Positions 27,084-36,249 of a stretch of 64,000 nt of DNA are shown here, in pieces; position 1 is the first letter of the stretch; every line of letters begins with the position of its first letter. The stretch spans positions 1,266,459 to 1,330,458 of the forward strand of contig RPGP01000040.1 of the NCBI GenBank assembly GCA_004193555.1. The letters run 5' to 3'. The position numbers were made by a program, and so were the translations under genes. Origin of the DNA: Desulfobacteraceae bacterium Eth-SRB1 (GTDB lineage Bacteria; Desulfobacterota; Desulfobacteria; Desulfobacterales; ETH-SRB1). The notes beneath the pieces were generated by a model. It had not been told where the DNA came from, did no database searches, and saw only the letters and a list, made by a program, of their open reading frames with translations.

Positions 27084-28253
27084 ATGAGAAAACAGGAAAT
27101 TGATTATATCCTGACAAAGATGCTTGACGCTGGTGAAAATATTTCTGATCTAAATATAACCGTCGGAAAATCTTTTCAGGTTGAGAGCTCCGGCCAGCTT
27201 GTCGGGGTTGATATTGGGCCGCATTTTCACGAACTTACACCGTTCCAAACCGAAATCTTTGCCCTCAACCTTATTAATCAGGACCGGCGTCTTACTGAAA
27301 TTCTTTTAACGGAAGGATCATGTGACTCATCTTACGAACTCCCGGGAAAGGCGCGCTTTAGAGTGAATATTTTTTCTCAATTAGGCAATTATTCTATTGT
27401 TTTGAGAAAGCTTGAATCCAAGATTCCAACTTTCCAGGAAATGGACCTGCCCGAAGCATTTAAAAAAATGTCTCTGGAAAAAAACGGGATCGTCTTTGTG
27501 ACAGGTGCTACCGGCAGCGGGAAAACGACCTCCCTTGCAGCCGTCCTCAACGAGATTAACGAAACCACATCTGTTCATATAGTAACTCTCGAAGATCCGG
27601 TTGAGTATCAACATCCTCATAAGAAATCTACTTTCAACCAGCGTGAGATGGGAAACGATTTTGACACATTTGCCAGCGGTCTCAGGGCAGCCCTTCGCCA
27701 GGCCCCCAAGGTAATCCTTGTGGGTGAGATGCGCGACAGGGAAACTGTAGAGATTGGCCTTAGTGCGGCTGAAACAGGGCATCTGGTTTTAAGTACACTC
27801 CACACTGTAGATGCAGGTCAGACCATCAACCGTATCCTCGGTATGTTCAATACAGAGGAGGAAAACCAGATTCGGATCAGACTCGCCGATACAGTGCGAT
27901 GGATTGCATGTCAGAGGCTTCTCCCAAAGGTGGGAGGAGGACGTGTAGCGGCTTTTGAGATAATGGGAACCAATCTCCGGATCAAGGATACGATTCTGCA
28001 TGGAGAGTCTGAGGGCAAAACCTTTTATGAGATTATTCAGGCAGGCAAGGCTTTTGGCATGATAACATTTGATGATTACATAGTGGAACTGTATGAAAAA
28101 GGTCTTATTACCGAGGAGACAGCCATGGCATATTCTTCGCGCAAAGGTATAGTTGGCCGCGGAATTGATTCGGTCAAGAGCAAGCGCGGAGAGACCACCA
28201 CAGATATTGAGGAATTGAAGGTTGACCGTGATTACGGAAAGCAAAAAAGGTAA
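27084..28253 (+). CDS. pilU: PilT/PilU-family retraction ATPase
   Basis: 389 residues, 16 bp after pilT. Walker A GATGSGKTTSLA, VTLEDPVEYQH, Walker B VILVGEMRDRETVEI and STLHTVDAGQTINR are all intact, so it should hydrolyse ATP. It is more diverged at the N-terminus than PilT and has an extended charged C-terminus. PilU works as a PilT-dependent accessory motor in other bacteria. Assignment as PilU rests on its position after pilT and its sequence character. Confidence 0.85.
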   Translation: MRKQEIDYILTKMLDAGENISDLNITVGKSFQVESSGQLVGVDIGPHFHELTPFQTEIFALNLINQDRRLTEILLTEGSCDSSYELPGKARFRVNIFSQLGNYSIVLRKLESKIPTFQEMDLPEAFKKMSLEKNGIVFVTGATGSGKTTSLAAVLNEINETTSVHIVTLEDPVEYQHPHKKSTFNQREMGNDFDTFASGLRAALRQAPKVILVGEMRDRETVEIGLSAAETGHLVLSTLHTVDAGQTINRILGMFNTEEENQIRIRLADTVRWIACQRLLPKVGGGRVAAFEIMGTNLRIKDTILHGESEGKTFYEIIQAGKAFGMITFDDYIVELYEKGLITEETAMAYSSRKGIVGRGIDSVKSKRGETTTDIEELKVDRDYGKQKR

Positions 28254-28280
28254 CAGGCATATTGAAAATGGGAGATAACT

Positions 28281-28964
28281 ATGGATGTCGTTTGCGAACA
28301 GTGCCGGAGCAGGTTCAAAATACCTGATGAAAAGATACCTAAAGGGCGGTCCTTTACCCTTTCCTGTCCCAAGTGTAAGAATAAAATTACCATAGACACA
28401 CGCATGGCCGCTTCTCCGTCACCTAAGGAAGATACCAGGAAACCGGAAACAGGCCCGGAAAAGACCATAATCGACGAAGTCAGCTCCGGTGCATACGATG
28501 CCTCGGAAAAGCCTTTTGATTTTATTGAGGAGGGTACGGAAACAGTTCTTCTGTGTGAGCCTGATCCGGCCATCAGGGCAAAAATCAGATCTGTTTTTGA
28601 AAAGATGGAATATAATATTACTGAGCCGGACACGGCAAGAGATGCTCTCAAGCAGATGCGTTTTCATGTTTTTGATGTGATTGTATTAAATGAAAGATTT
28701 GACACAGGGGATCCTGATGAGAATAATGTGCTCAGGTATCTGGATCGGCTTTCTATGTCCACAAGACGAAACATATTTGTTGCTCTTCTAACCGACAGGT
28801 TTCGTACCATGGACAATATGACGGCTTTTAACAAAAGTGTAAATATTGTTATCAATCTGGAAAATATCGATGAAACAGAAAAGATTTTAAAGACCGGTCT
28901 GACCGACAACATAGCGTTTTACAAGGTGTTTAAGGAGCTTCTTGTAAAAACCGGCAGGGTATAA
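28281..28964 (+). CDS. Zinc-ribbon plus receiver-like domain protein
   Basis: 227 residues. The first 40 form an MJ0042-type zinc ribbon (CEQCRSRFKIPDEK, then LSCPKCKNKI). From about residue 90 a CheY-like fold follows (VLLCEPDPAIRAKIRSVFEKM, VIVLNERFD), but the usual phospho-acceptor Asp position reads Asn (VLNERF), so it may be a pseudo-receiver. This combination is common in Desulfobacterota. It is last in the yggT-divIVA-pilT-pilU run, 27 bp after pilU, and may be a scaffold for the motor. Confidence 0.75.
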   Translation: MDVVCEQCRSRFKIPDEKIPKGRSFTLSCPKCKNKITIDTRMAASPSPKEDTRKPETGPEKTIIDEVSSGAYDASEKPFDFIEEGTETVLLCEPDPAIRAKIRSVFEKMEYNITEPDTARDALKQMRFHVFDVIVLNERFDTGDPDENNVLRYLDRLSMSTRRNIFVALLTDRFRTMDNMTAFNKSVNIVINLENIDETEKILKTGLTDNIAFYKVFKELLVKTGRV

Positions 28965-29063
28965 AAAACATCTCACGCAAAGGCGCAAAATTTTTCTTTA
29001 ATTTTTGTAACACTTTAGCTTTTAAAAACGAATTCAAACTTACGGATTTGTTTTGAACCGCAG

Positions 29064-29211
29064 AATATCGAACAAGGAATTATGAATATCGAAGTAAGGT
29101 ATTCTATCATTTTTATTAGTATAAAAGATAGCTTGCCGGGGCATAGCCGTAGGCGACGCCTGGAGCGTAGCGATACCACAATTCATCATTCGAAATTCCT
29201 TGTTCGATATT
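29064..29211. repeat. Inverted-repeat element, 18-bp perfect ends
   Basis: AATATCGAACAAGGAATT at 29064-29081 is exactly complementary to AATTCCTTGTTCGATATT at 29194-29211. The rest of the 28965-29276 gap shows only a CTCACGCAAAGGCGCAAA stretch similar to one at 51888, and no gene. Confidence 0.75.
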
Positions 29212-29276
29212 TATTATTCAGCGATAGAGGCAGAAAAAGTTTTTATTTGAGCGCTTGCCCTTGAATCCTTATTATC

Positions 29277-30062
29277 CTAACAACTCTTTTTGATATGATC
29301 CATATCTTCGTATATAATACGGAGACCCTCAAGGGTTAGCGTGGTGTCCACAATCTCTATGGTCTTGCAGATATCGGCCATGAGTTTTGCCAGACCTCCT
29401 GTAGCAATTATTTTGGGGTCAGAGCCCATTTCGATTTTCATCCGCCTGACTATCCCATCAACAAGCCCTGCATATCCATAGATAATACCTGCCTTTATGC
29501 TGCTTGCCGTGTCTTTGCCGATTACTTTATCAGGAGGATCAACGATCTCTACCCTGGGAAGTTTGGACGCTTTTATAAACAGGGCTTCGGAAGAAATCAT
29601 TATACCCGGGCTGATTGCCCCGCCAAGGTATTCTCCATTTTCTGAAATAGAATCAAAGGTTGTAGCTGTGCCGAAATCAACTACAATAAGGCTTGTTTTA
29701 TATTTGTGAAATGCCGCAACGGAATTAACGATCCTGTCTGCTCCAACTTCTGCCGGATTGTCGTAAAGTATAGGCATGTGAGCGGCAGACCCGGCATCGA
29801 CCCAGTATGGAACATGCCCAAGATATTTAAGACAGAATGAATTCAGAATAGATACTAATGGCGGCACTACGCAGGAAATAATTGTTTTGTCAATTTGCTT
29901 TGGGTTGACACCGCTTCCGGCAAACAGGCTGGAGATTATGACATTGTATTCATCTTCAGTTATATTTCTTTCGGTACGTATTCTCCAGTCTTTATATAGA
30001 TGAACGCCATCATAAAGACCTATTACGGTGTTACTATTTCCAATGTCTATGACAAAAAGCAT
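29277..30062 (-). CDS. coaX: Type III pantothenate kinase
   Basis: 261 residues. ASKHA-fold motifs: phosphate-1 DIGNSNTVIGLYDG, PADRIVN-like GADRIVNSVAAF, and phosphate-2 VVDFGTATTFD. It phosphorylates pantothenate, the first step of CoA synthesis; this type is insensitive to CoA feedback. It is the last gene of the tilS-ftsH-folP-coaX run; panB lies 24 kb away. Confidence 0.94.
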   Translation of the reverse strand: MLFVIDIGNSNTVIGLYDGVHLYKDWRIRTERNITEDEYNVIISSLFAGSGVNPKQIDKTIISCVVPPLVSILNSFCLKYLGHVPYWVDAGSAAHMPILYDNPAEVGADRIVNSVAAFHKYKTSLIVVDFGTATTFDSISENGEYLGGAISPGIMISSEALFIKASKLPRVEIVDPPDKVIGKDTASSIKAGIIYGYAGLVDGIVRRMKIEMGSDPKIIATGGLAKLMADICKTIEIVDTTLTLEGLRIIYEDMDHIKKSC

Positions 30063-30110
30063 GGCATGATTTAATGGGTTAAGGGGGTTACGAGTTCATC
30101 AAATTGAGTT

Positions 30111-30971
30111 TCATGCATTTTTAATTGCATCAATAATTTTTAAGGTGGTGCGAGTGCCGGCAACGTCGTGGACCCTTACGATGTCGGCGCCATGTAAAAC
30201 CGCGGCTGCAACTGCGGCCTGGGTTCCGGTTTCCGTTACGGGCATATCAGGCTTAATATCGTCGCCGGAAAGGCCCTTAAGGGTGTTTCGTATAAATGCT
30301 TTTCTTGAAGGCCCTGCCAGTATTGGAGCGCCAAGGGTTTTAAATTCATGCAGACGCTTAATCAGCAAAAAATTATGTTCAAATGTTTTGCCAAAACCGA
30401 GTCCTGGATCGATGATGATTTGAGACCTTGAAATTCCGTTTTTTTCAGCCAGATCGATTCTATTCTCGAAAAACTCTTTTATTTCTTTGATGATATCATC
30501 ATAAACCGGTGAAACCTGCATGGTTTTCGGGGTTCCCTTCATGTGCATCAAAATCACCGGCACGCAGTATTTTACGGCAACACCTGCTATTTCATTATCC
30601 GTACTCAAGGCGCTTATATCATTTATAATGGAAGCGCCGGCTTCAACAGCGCGTCTCGCTACACCGGCTTTTGTGGTATCAATGGAAATAGGGATTGAAA
30701 GCTGTTTGGCTAACTTTTCAATCACAGGCACAACGCGCCTTGTTTCCTCTTCAACAGAAACCGTGTCAGAAAATGGTCTTGTTGATTCACCGCCTATGTC
30801 AATAATATCAGCGCCGTTTTCAGCAAGTTTCTGGCCGTGAGCTATTGCCGCATCAAGGGTAAAAAACTTTCCTCCATCTGAAAATGAGTCGGGTGTTACA
30901 TTCAGGATGCCCATAATATTTGTGCGGGCGCCTAATGCAAGGGTATGAGCGCCGCATACAATATTATACAT
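30111..30971 (-). CDS. folP: Dihydropteroate synthase
   Basis: I chose ATG at 30971 (MYNIVCGAHTL), 10 bp after the ftsH stop; a TTG at 31025 would overlap ftsH. About 286 residues. Signatures MGILNVTPDSFSDGG and GADIIDIGGESTRPF (pterin-binding) and IIDPGLGFGKTFEHN are intact. It joins pterin pyrophosphate and p-aminobenzoate in folate synthesis. The ftsH-folP adjacency is widely conserved. Confidence 0.95.
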   Translation of the reverse strand: MYNIVCGAHTLALGARTNIMGILNVTPDSFSDGGKFFTLDAAIAHGQKLAENGADIIDIGGESTRPFSDTVSVEEETRRVVPVIEKLAKQLSIPISIDTTKAGVARRAVEAGASIINDISALSTDNEIAGVAVKYCVPVILMHMKGTPKTMQVSPVYDDIIKEIKEFFENRIDLAEKNGISRSQIIIDPGLGFGKTFEHNFLLIKRLHEFKTLGAPILAGPSRKAFIRNTLKGLSGDDIKPDMPVTETGTQAAVAAAVLHGADIVRVHDVAGTRTTLKIIDAIKNA

Positions 30972-30981
30972 CGTTGCGTCT

Positions 30982-32817
30982 TCAGCTTTCAGCTTTATCT
31001 TTACCTTTTTTTGCCGGCAGTTCAAAACCCGGTTTCATGGAGAGAATTAGATTGTCAAGCTCATCACCCTTGACGGTTTCTTTTTCAAGCAGAAGTTCCG
31101 CTAATTGGTGAAGAATGTCTAAGTTTTCATTTAGAACAGTTTTTGCCTGATTGTAGCTTTTGCTGATCAAAGCAGTAACTTCTTCATCGATTTTTCTTGC
31201 GGTTTTTTCAGAATAGTCCCTGTGTTGCGCTATTTCCCTGCCAAGAAAAATCTGTTCTTCATCTTTAGCATAAGAAAGCGGGCCAAGCGATTCGCTCATG
31301 CCCCATGAGCGTATCATCTTCTGGGCAATATCGGTCGCCTGTTTGATATCGTTGGAAGCGCCGGTGGTGATACGATTGAAGACAAGTTCTTCAGCTACTC
31401 GCCCCCCAAATGCCACCGACAGCTCGTTTTCAAGCTGGTCTTTAAACTTGAAATCCCTTTCTTCAGGCAGAAACCATGTAATGCCTGCCGCGCGTCCCCT
31501 TGGGATAATAGTTATCTTATTAACTGCATCCGTGTATGGCAAAAGACGCGCTACAAGAGCGTGTCCGCCCTCGTGGTATGCCGTGATTTTTTTATCTTCC
31601 TCTTTTACTACTTTTGACTTGCGTTCAAGCCCCATGTAAACCTTATCTTTTGCATCTTCCAGATCAGACATATCAACTTTTTCTTTATTTCTTTTAGCAG
31701 CAAGGAGGGCTCCTTCGTTTACAAGATTTTCCAGATCTGCGCCGGAGAATCCAGGCGTTCCCTTTGCAAGAACAAGGGGATCAACATCAGGCGATACAGG
31801 AGTTTTTTTCATGTGGACCTTCAGTATTTCTTCGCGTCCCTTGATATCTGGCAGCGAAACAAATACCTGGCGGTCAAAACGCCCGGGACGAAGAAGAGCT
31901 GGATCGAGTACGTCCGGCCGATTTGTGGCAGATATCATAATAACCCCTTCATTTGATTCAAATCCGTCCATTTCGACGAGAAGCTGGTTTAAAGTTTGCT
32001 CCCGTTCATCATGTCCTCCTCCAAGACCGGCCCCACGGTGTCTTCCGACAGCATCGAGTTCGTCGATAAATATAATACATGGTGCGTTCTTTTTGCCCTG
32101 AACAAAAAGATCTCTTACACGGGATGCGCCGACTCCCACAAACATCTCTACAAAATCCGAACCGCTGATGCTAAAGAAAGGAACGCCTGCTTCACCTGCA
32201 ATTGCGCGTGCAAGGAGGGTTTTGCCTGTGCCCGGCGGCCCCATCAGGAGGACCCCCTTGGGTATGCGTCCACCAAGACGTGTGAACTTTTTCGGTTCTT
32301 TCAGAAAGTCGATTATTTCGCCAAGTTCCTCTTTTGCTTCTTCTATTCCTGCAACATCGTCAAATGTAACTTTAGCTGACGAGTCAGATTGCAGACGGGC
32401 GCGGCTCTTACCGAAAGAGAGAGCCTTGCCGCCTCCTGACTGCATTTGTTTCATAAAAAATATCCATATCCCGATCAGCACGATCATCGGGAGCCATGAA
32501 ACAAGGACGGATATATACCAGGGCGACTCTGTCGGCGGTTTTGCATTAATGGCCACATCCTTTTGCCTGAGGATTTTGATGAGATCGGTATCCTGGGGTG
32601 CAAACACCTTAAAGTGATTGCGATTTGTATCGGTCACAAAGAGTTCCTGGCCCTGAATAACCACTTCGGCTATACGTTCGCTATCAACCATGGCAAGAAA
32701 TTCAGTATAACCTATATTTGTTTCAGGCTGGCGCTGTTGATTGAAAAGGTTATATAGCATCACCATCATCAGTGTGATGACGAGCCATAAGGCAAGATTT
32801 TTATAAAATGGGTTCAA
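30982..32817 (-). CDS. ftsH: ATP-dependent zinc metalloprotease FtsH
   Basis: 611 residues with a TTG start (32817) supported by GGAGGG nine bases upstream. Two membrane helices ([33 protein letters not shown]) flank a small periplasmic domain. AAA module: Walker [12 protein letters not shown], Walker [15 protein letters not shown] with RPGRFDR. The protease site is HEGGH (HExxH; most FtsH read HEAGH). A hexameric inner-membrane protease for misfolded membrane proteins and short-lived regulators. Confidence 0.96.
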   Translation of the reverse strand: MNPFYKNLALWLVITLMMVMLYNLFNQQRQPETNIGYTEFLAMVDSERIAEVVIQGQELFVTDTNRNHFKVFAPQDTDLIKILRQKDVAINAKPPTESPWYISVLVSWLPMIVLIGIWIFFMKQMQSGGGKALSFGKSRARLQSDSSAKVTFDDVAGIEEAKEELGEIIDFLKEPKKFTRLGGRIPKGVLLMGPPGTGKTLLARAIAGEAGVPFFSISGSDFVEMFVGVGASRVRDLFVQGKKNAPCIIFIDELDAVGRHRGAGLGGGHDEREQTLNQLLVEMDGFESNEGVIMISATNRPDVLDPALLRPGRFDRQVFVSLPDIKGREEILKVHMKKTPVSPDVDPLVLAKGTPGFSGADLENLVNEGALLAAKRNKEKVDMSDLEDAKDKVYMGLERKSKVVKEEDKKITAYHEGGHALVARLLPYTDAVNKITIIPRGRAAGITWFLPEERDFKFKDQLENELSVAFGGRVAEELVFNRITTGASNDIKQATDIAQKMIRSWGMSESLGPLSYAKDEEQIFLGREIAQHRDYSEKTARKIDEEVTALISKSYNQAKTVLNENLDILHQLAELLLEKETVKGDELDNLILSMKPGFELPAKKGKDKAES

Positions 32818-32879
32818 AAGTTGTATCCCTCCTGAATATAAGTTTGGATTGATTCGACTAAATTAATCATTATAGTTAA

Positions 32880-34361
32880 TTAAGCAAGTGAAAGTTCGGC
32901 TTTAAGCACAAATTTGGTTGAAGGTTTTACTTTAACAAAGTCAGCTATTCTAAGACCGATAACCCAGATAATTTTTTCTTTGTTAAGCAGGATGGGATAT
33001 CTGAATCGTTCCGGTTTTGGGATCTTCTTGTTTATGAGAAATTTTTTTACCTTTTGCGAACCGTTCATTCCAAGGGGGTTAAAACGGTCTCCATGCTGAA
33101 AACTCCTTAGAACAAGAGGGAAACTTAAAGTATCCATATCAAAAAAAGCTACATTATGTCCAGCACAATAGGTATCAGGCAGGTGATCGATATCGATCTC
33201 GGTAAATTTGAGATGCAGACCTGTCTCTTTGACAAATACTAATTCAGGTTTGACCCCTGGTTTTAAGATGCTGTATTCAAAAGAAACCTCTTTGGTTTTA
33301 TCGGATCTGATATTTAAGTCACGCAACCTTTTCTTTTCTTTAGACAAGAAAAGAACATCCCTGTTTCGTTTAACCCTGATACGATCAGGCAGATCAAGAC
33401 AATTATAGACCGATTTGTCGTTCAAAAGAGTAACTATAGAATCGATATGGGCAAATGTTATACGTCTTAAATTACCTTTTATTGTTGCAATAGCCTTTCT
33501 GATTATCCTTCTGCGGGCAGCGATATGTATTTTGTTAATTATCGGGACAGAAAGTGTGATTTTATCATTTTTTATGTCTAAAATAGATTGTTTGAAGACA
33601 GGCTCTATTATTTCTTCAATCCATTCCTCTTCAACTCTAATAATTGAAGCAAGCCGGTTAAGTGTTTTTATTATTCCCGGATTGTAAGATTCTTTTAAAG
33701 AAGGGATTAAATGATGACGTATTCTATTACGAAGATACTTTGTGTCCAGATTTGATATGTCAAAGACATGTTTTAATCCTTTTTCCTTCAAAAAACCGGA
33801 TATCTCGGATTTTGTTACCATTATCAGAGGACGGACAATCTTTGTGCCCGGATTTCCGGTGTTTCTTACCGGGGGTATTCCCGAAATGCCTAAAGGACCG
33901 CTGCCTCGAAATAGATACATCAATATAAGTTCTGCATTATCATTGGAATTGTGGCCAAGAGCTATTTTGTTGAACCTGTTTTTTTCTGCGACCTTGTCAT
34001 AAAAGGCATAACGAACGCGCCTGGCAGCTTCTTCCATAGACAGTTTATGCCGGCGCTGAAATGTACGAACATCCTCTTTGCTGATATAGAAGGGCAAATC
34101 AAGATCCCCTGCAAGGGTCGCAACGAATTCGGCATCATTATCCGAATCTTTTTGACGGAGGCCGTGATTCAGATGGGCGACACCCAGCCGGAGAGAAAAC
34201 TTTGGGGTCAGTTTGTGCAAAATATGCAAAAGAGCTACAGAATCAGATCCTCCTGATATACAGACAAGAACAGAATCACCCTGTTGAAACATCCTGTACT
34301 TTTTAATGGTCTGTTCAACGTTGTGTAATAATTTATTGTAGCCTTTGAGCGATGCTGGCAT
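32880..34361 (-). CDS. tilS: tRNA(Ile)-lysidine synthase
   Basis: 493 residues. PP-loop ATPase motif CISGGSDSVALLHIL and the AHLNHGLRQKDSDND and LGHNSNDNAELILMYLFRGSG segments identify TilS, which makes lysidine at C34 of tRNA-Ile(CAU). The C-terminal TilS domain with FNPLGMNGSQKVKKFLINKKIP is present. Its start overlaps the end of the upstream lipoprotein gene by 29 bp, so translation is probably coupled. Confidence 0.94.
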   Translation of the reverse strand: MPASLKGYNKLLHNVEQTIKKYRMFQQGDSVLVCISGGSDSVALLHILHKLTPKFSLRLGVAHLNHGLRQKDSDNDAEFVATLAGDLDLPFYISKEDVRTFQRRHKLSMEEAARRVRYAFYDKVAEKNRFNKIALGHNSNDNAELILMYLFRGSGPLGISGIPPVRNTGNPGTKIVRPLIMVTKSEISGFLKEKGLKHVFDISNLDTKYLRNRIRHHLIPSLKESYNPGIIKTLNRLASIIRVEEEWIEEIIEPVFKQSILDIKNDKITLSVPIINKIHIAARRRIIRKAIATIKGNLRRITFAHIDSIVTLLNDKSVYNCLDLPDRIRVKRNRDVLFLSKEKKRLRDLNIRSDKTKEVSFEYSILKPGVKPELVFVKETGLHLKFTEIDIDHLPDTYCAGHNVAFFDMDTLSFPLVLRSFQHGDRFNPLGMNGSQKVKKFLINKKIPKPERFRYPILLNKEKIIWVIGLRIADFVKVKPSTKFVLKAELSLA

Positions 34362-34758
34362 GAATCGATCCGGATCTTTTTTTGTCCCATAACCCGATTA
34401 TGCCGGAACGGATGGAGATTTCGGTAATCTCGGGAGCTATCATTTTAATTTTGATAGTAACAGATTTTTTATCAGCACATTTGCCTTTGATTCTGGTTTG
34501 TATGCCGTCGGGTGTTTTTTCTCTTATTGTTATTTTCAAGCTTTTTAAGGCAGCGTTACATGCAAGAATTGTTTTGTCAAATGATGCCTGGTACGACCTT
34601 TTCAGTTCTCCACACTTATAGGTATAGATTGCGGCGCCTGTGCCGGCTCCAGCTACAAAGACAGCGCATCCGGCGGTTACCGAATAGCATGATAATAATA
34701 AAAGGATTAAAAACTTAGGCATTTTTCTATCACTGTTTTTTTTGAGTTTTCTTAGCAT
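34333..34758 (-). CDS. DUF3568-like lipoprotein
   Basis: 141 residues (129 if it starts at ATG 34722). Signal segment FLILLLLSCYSV with lipobox VTAGC, followed by a glycine-rich GAGTGAAIYTYKCGELKRSY motif typical of DUF3568 proteins, then a small alpha/beta domain ending SGIIGLWDKKRSG. These are periplasmic lipoproteins of unknown function. It overlaps tilS. Confidence 0.7.
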   Translation of the reverse strand: MLRKLKKNSDRKMPKFLILLLLSCYSVTAGCAVFVAGAGTGAAIYTYKCGELKRSYQASFDKTILACNAALKSLKITIREKTPDGIQTRIKGKCADKKSVTIKIKMIAPEITEISIRSGIIGLWDKKRSGSIHASIAQRLQ

Positions 34759-35097
34759 ATGCGGAATTATATCTATTTTTGTAATAGTTTCGCCACAAAG
34801 CTTTGTGACTTAGCGGCTGAACTTTTACCTATTTTTTATAGCTATGATAGAGATGTTTATATGTCAATAAAAAACACTAAATGTTGCGTCTTGGGCTAAA
34901 AACAACAGTCTATATTGTGGAATGTGTTCTTTTCAGAGCAACTAATTTTGATGAAATCGTAAAAAGTCAAAAAGGCACACTTTTGTCATTCATGGGAAGG
35001 TTGGAATACAGCAATTACAAACAGTTATCTCTGTGTTCTCTGTGCGCTCCGTGGTAAATTATACTTTTTACCGGCAGTATGTTAAAGTTTTTTTTTC

Positions 35098-35127
35098 TTG
35101 AAAAATTGATTTGATAAATTATATTAT
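35098..35127 (+). promoter_or_regulatory. Promoter of the SRP RNA gene
   Basis: TTGAAA at 35098-35103 and TATATT at 35120-35125 (16-bp spacer), or TATTAT at 35122-35127 (18-bp spacer), end about six bases before the first base of the SRP RNA stem. The upstream gap 34759-35097 shows no gene, only a CTCTGTGTTCTCTGTG stretch common in repeats. Confidence 0.55.
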
Positions 35128-35132
35128 AAAAA

Positions 35133-35389
35133 TGGTTGTGCTAGGCGGGGAGTTAGCGGTGCCCTTTACCCGAAATCCGCTTTATGCGGGGCTGAATTCC
35201 CTCTAAAGGGTTTTTACTCCTGAAAGTATTAAGCCATTCCGATCGGTCGCCGCGCAACAGACGGTCATGAACCTCGTCAGGTCCGGAAGGAAGCAGCGAT
35301 AAGTGATGCGGTCTGTGTCGTGGATCGATTCCGATCAATTTTATGGCTATATGTTTTGAGGAAAAGATTCGATAGGGGGTGCGCAACCA
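35133..35389 (+). ncRNA. ffs: Signal recognition particle RNA, long form
   Basis: The universally conserved SRP domain IV hairpin is present (GTCAGGTCCGGAAGGAAGCAGC at about 35276-35297). The 5' part (GGGAGTTAGCGGTGCCC, then TACCCGAAATCCGCTT) matches the Alu-domain start of the large bacterial SRP RNA, and the termini pair (TGGTTGTGC with GCGCAACCA). About 257 nt, so this is the long Bacillus-like type rather than the 114-nt 4.5S RNA of most Gram-negatives. It binds Ffh to target membrane proteins. Confidence 0.9.
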
Positions 35390-35474
35390 TTTTTAAATAT
35401 TGACATCTTTCTTACTCTCCCCCGGTTGTTGCCTTGACATTACTCCAAACAGTATTATTTTTCTATCATTGTTA

Positions 35475-35516
35475 TTTTTGATGAATTTGTAACAAATCGA
35501 ATTTATTCATCAAAAA
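35475..35516. promoter_or_regulatory. 12-bp-arm palindrome upstream of grpE
   Basis: TTTTTGATGAAT (35475-35486) and ATTCATCAAAAA (35505-35516) are exact complements 18 bp apart, 47 bp before the grpE ATG. It is not the CIRCE element (TTAGCACTC-N9-GAGTGCTAA). It could be an operator or a leader hairpin. A TTGACA lies upstream at 35434, without a convincing -10 or sigma-32 partner. Confidence 0.4.
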
Positions 35517-35562
35517 TATCTATCAAATCAGAGAGATATAATTAAGGGGAATATTCCGGCTT

Positions 35563-36180
35563 ATGTCAGACAAAAAGAAAGTAAAAAAAAGCGTTGAAAC
35601 CGGTAAGGTTGATATAGTTGATATAAAGGATAAAGAAAAAAAAAGAGGCGATATTGATAAAGAGGCTAAAACAGGGCCCGTTGATCCGATAAAGGAGTTG
35701 GATGCAAAGCTTGAGACGGCAGAGCAGGAGGCAAAGGAAAACTATGACCGTTTTTTAAGGGTTTCTGCTGAATTTGAGAACTATAAAAAGCGATCTACAC
35801 GTGAAATGAGTGAATTCAGGAAGTTTTCAAATGAATCGTTGATAAAAGAGATGCTCTCTGTTGTGGACAATCTTGAGCGGGCGCTGGATTCGCAAAGCAA
35901 TAAACAGGCTCGTACAGGTTTGGTGGAAGGGGTCGCTATGACTCTGAAGGAGATACTGAATATTTTTGAAAAGTTCAGTGTAAAGCCGGTTGAGTCTTTG
36001 GGAAAGCCTTTTGATCCGGCTATCCATCAGGCCGTCATGCAGGAGGAGACAGATGGTCATCCTGAGAATATTGTAACAAATGAGATGCAAAAGGGATATA
36101 TGATGCATGACAGATTGATAAGGCCGGCTATGGTTGTAGTCTCCACGTCAAAAGAAAAAACCGGAGATGAAAAAAAATAA
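35563..36180 (+). CDS. grpE: Nucleotide exchange factor GrpE
   Basis: 205 residues. A charged, Lys-rich N-terminal tail and coiled coil (to about 90) precede the conserved DNLERAL segment and the beta-domain signature (HQAVMQEETDGHPENIV, then GYMMHDRLIRPAMVVVS). GrpE releases ADP from DnaK. It is 69 bp before dnaK; no hrcA or dnaJ is nearby. Confidence 0.95.
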   Translation: MSDKKKVKKSVETGKVDIVDIKDKEKKRGDIDKEAKTGPVDPIKELDAKLETAEQEAKENYDRFLRVSAEFENYKKRSTREMSEFRKFSNESLIKEMLSVVDNLERALDSQSNKQARTGLVEGVAMTLKEILNIFEKFSVKPVESLGKPFDPAIHQAVMQEETDGHPENIVTNEMQKGYMMHDRLIRPAMVVVSTSKEKTGDEKK

Positions 36181-36249
36181 CAAGCATAGGCTGAAAAATC
36201 AAAAGTAATATAATAATTATATTTATATAAGGTTTAAGGAGGAGAATAG

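Noticed and set aside
29082..29264. 60-codon plus-strand frame between the receiver-like gene and coaX
   Set aside because: It is made of the inverted-repeat element and has no domain or convincing RBS.
35153..35386. 77-codon minus-strand frame
   Set aside because: It falls wholly inside the SRP RNA, whose conserved structure explains the sequence.
35401..35562. Sigma-32 heat-shock promoter for grpE
   Set aside because: TTGACA is present at 35434 but no CCCCAT-like -10 follows at suitable spacing, nor a good sigma-70 -10.
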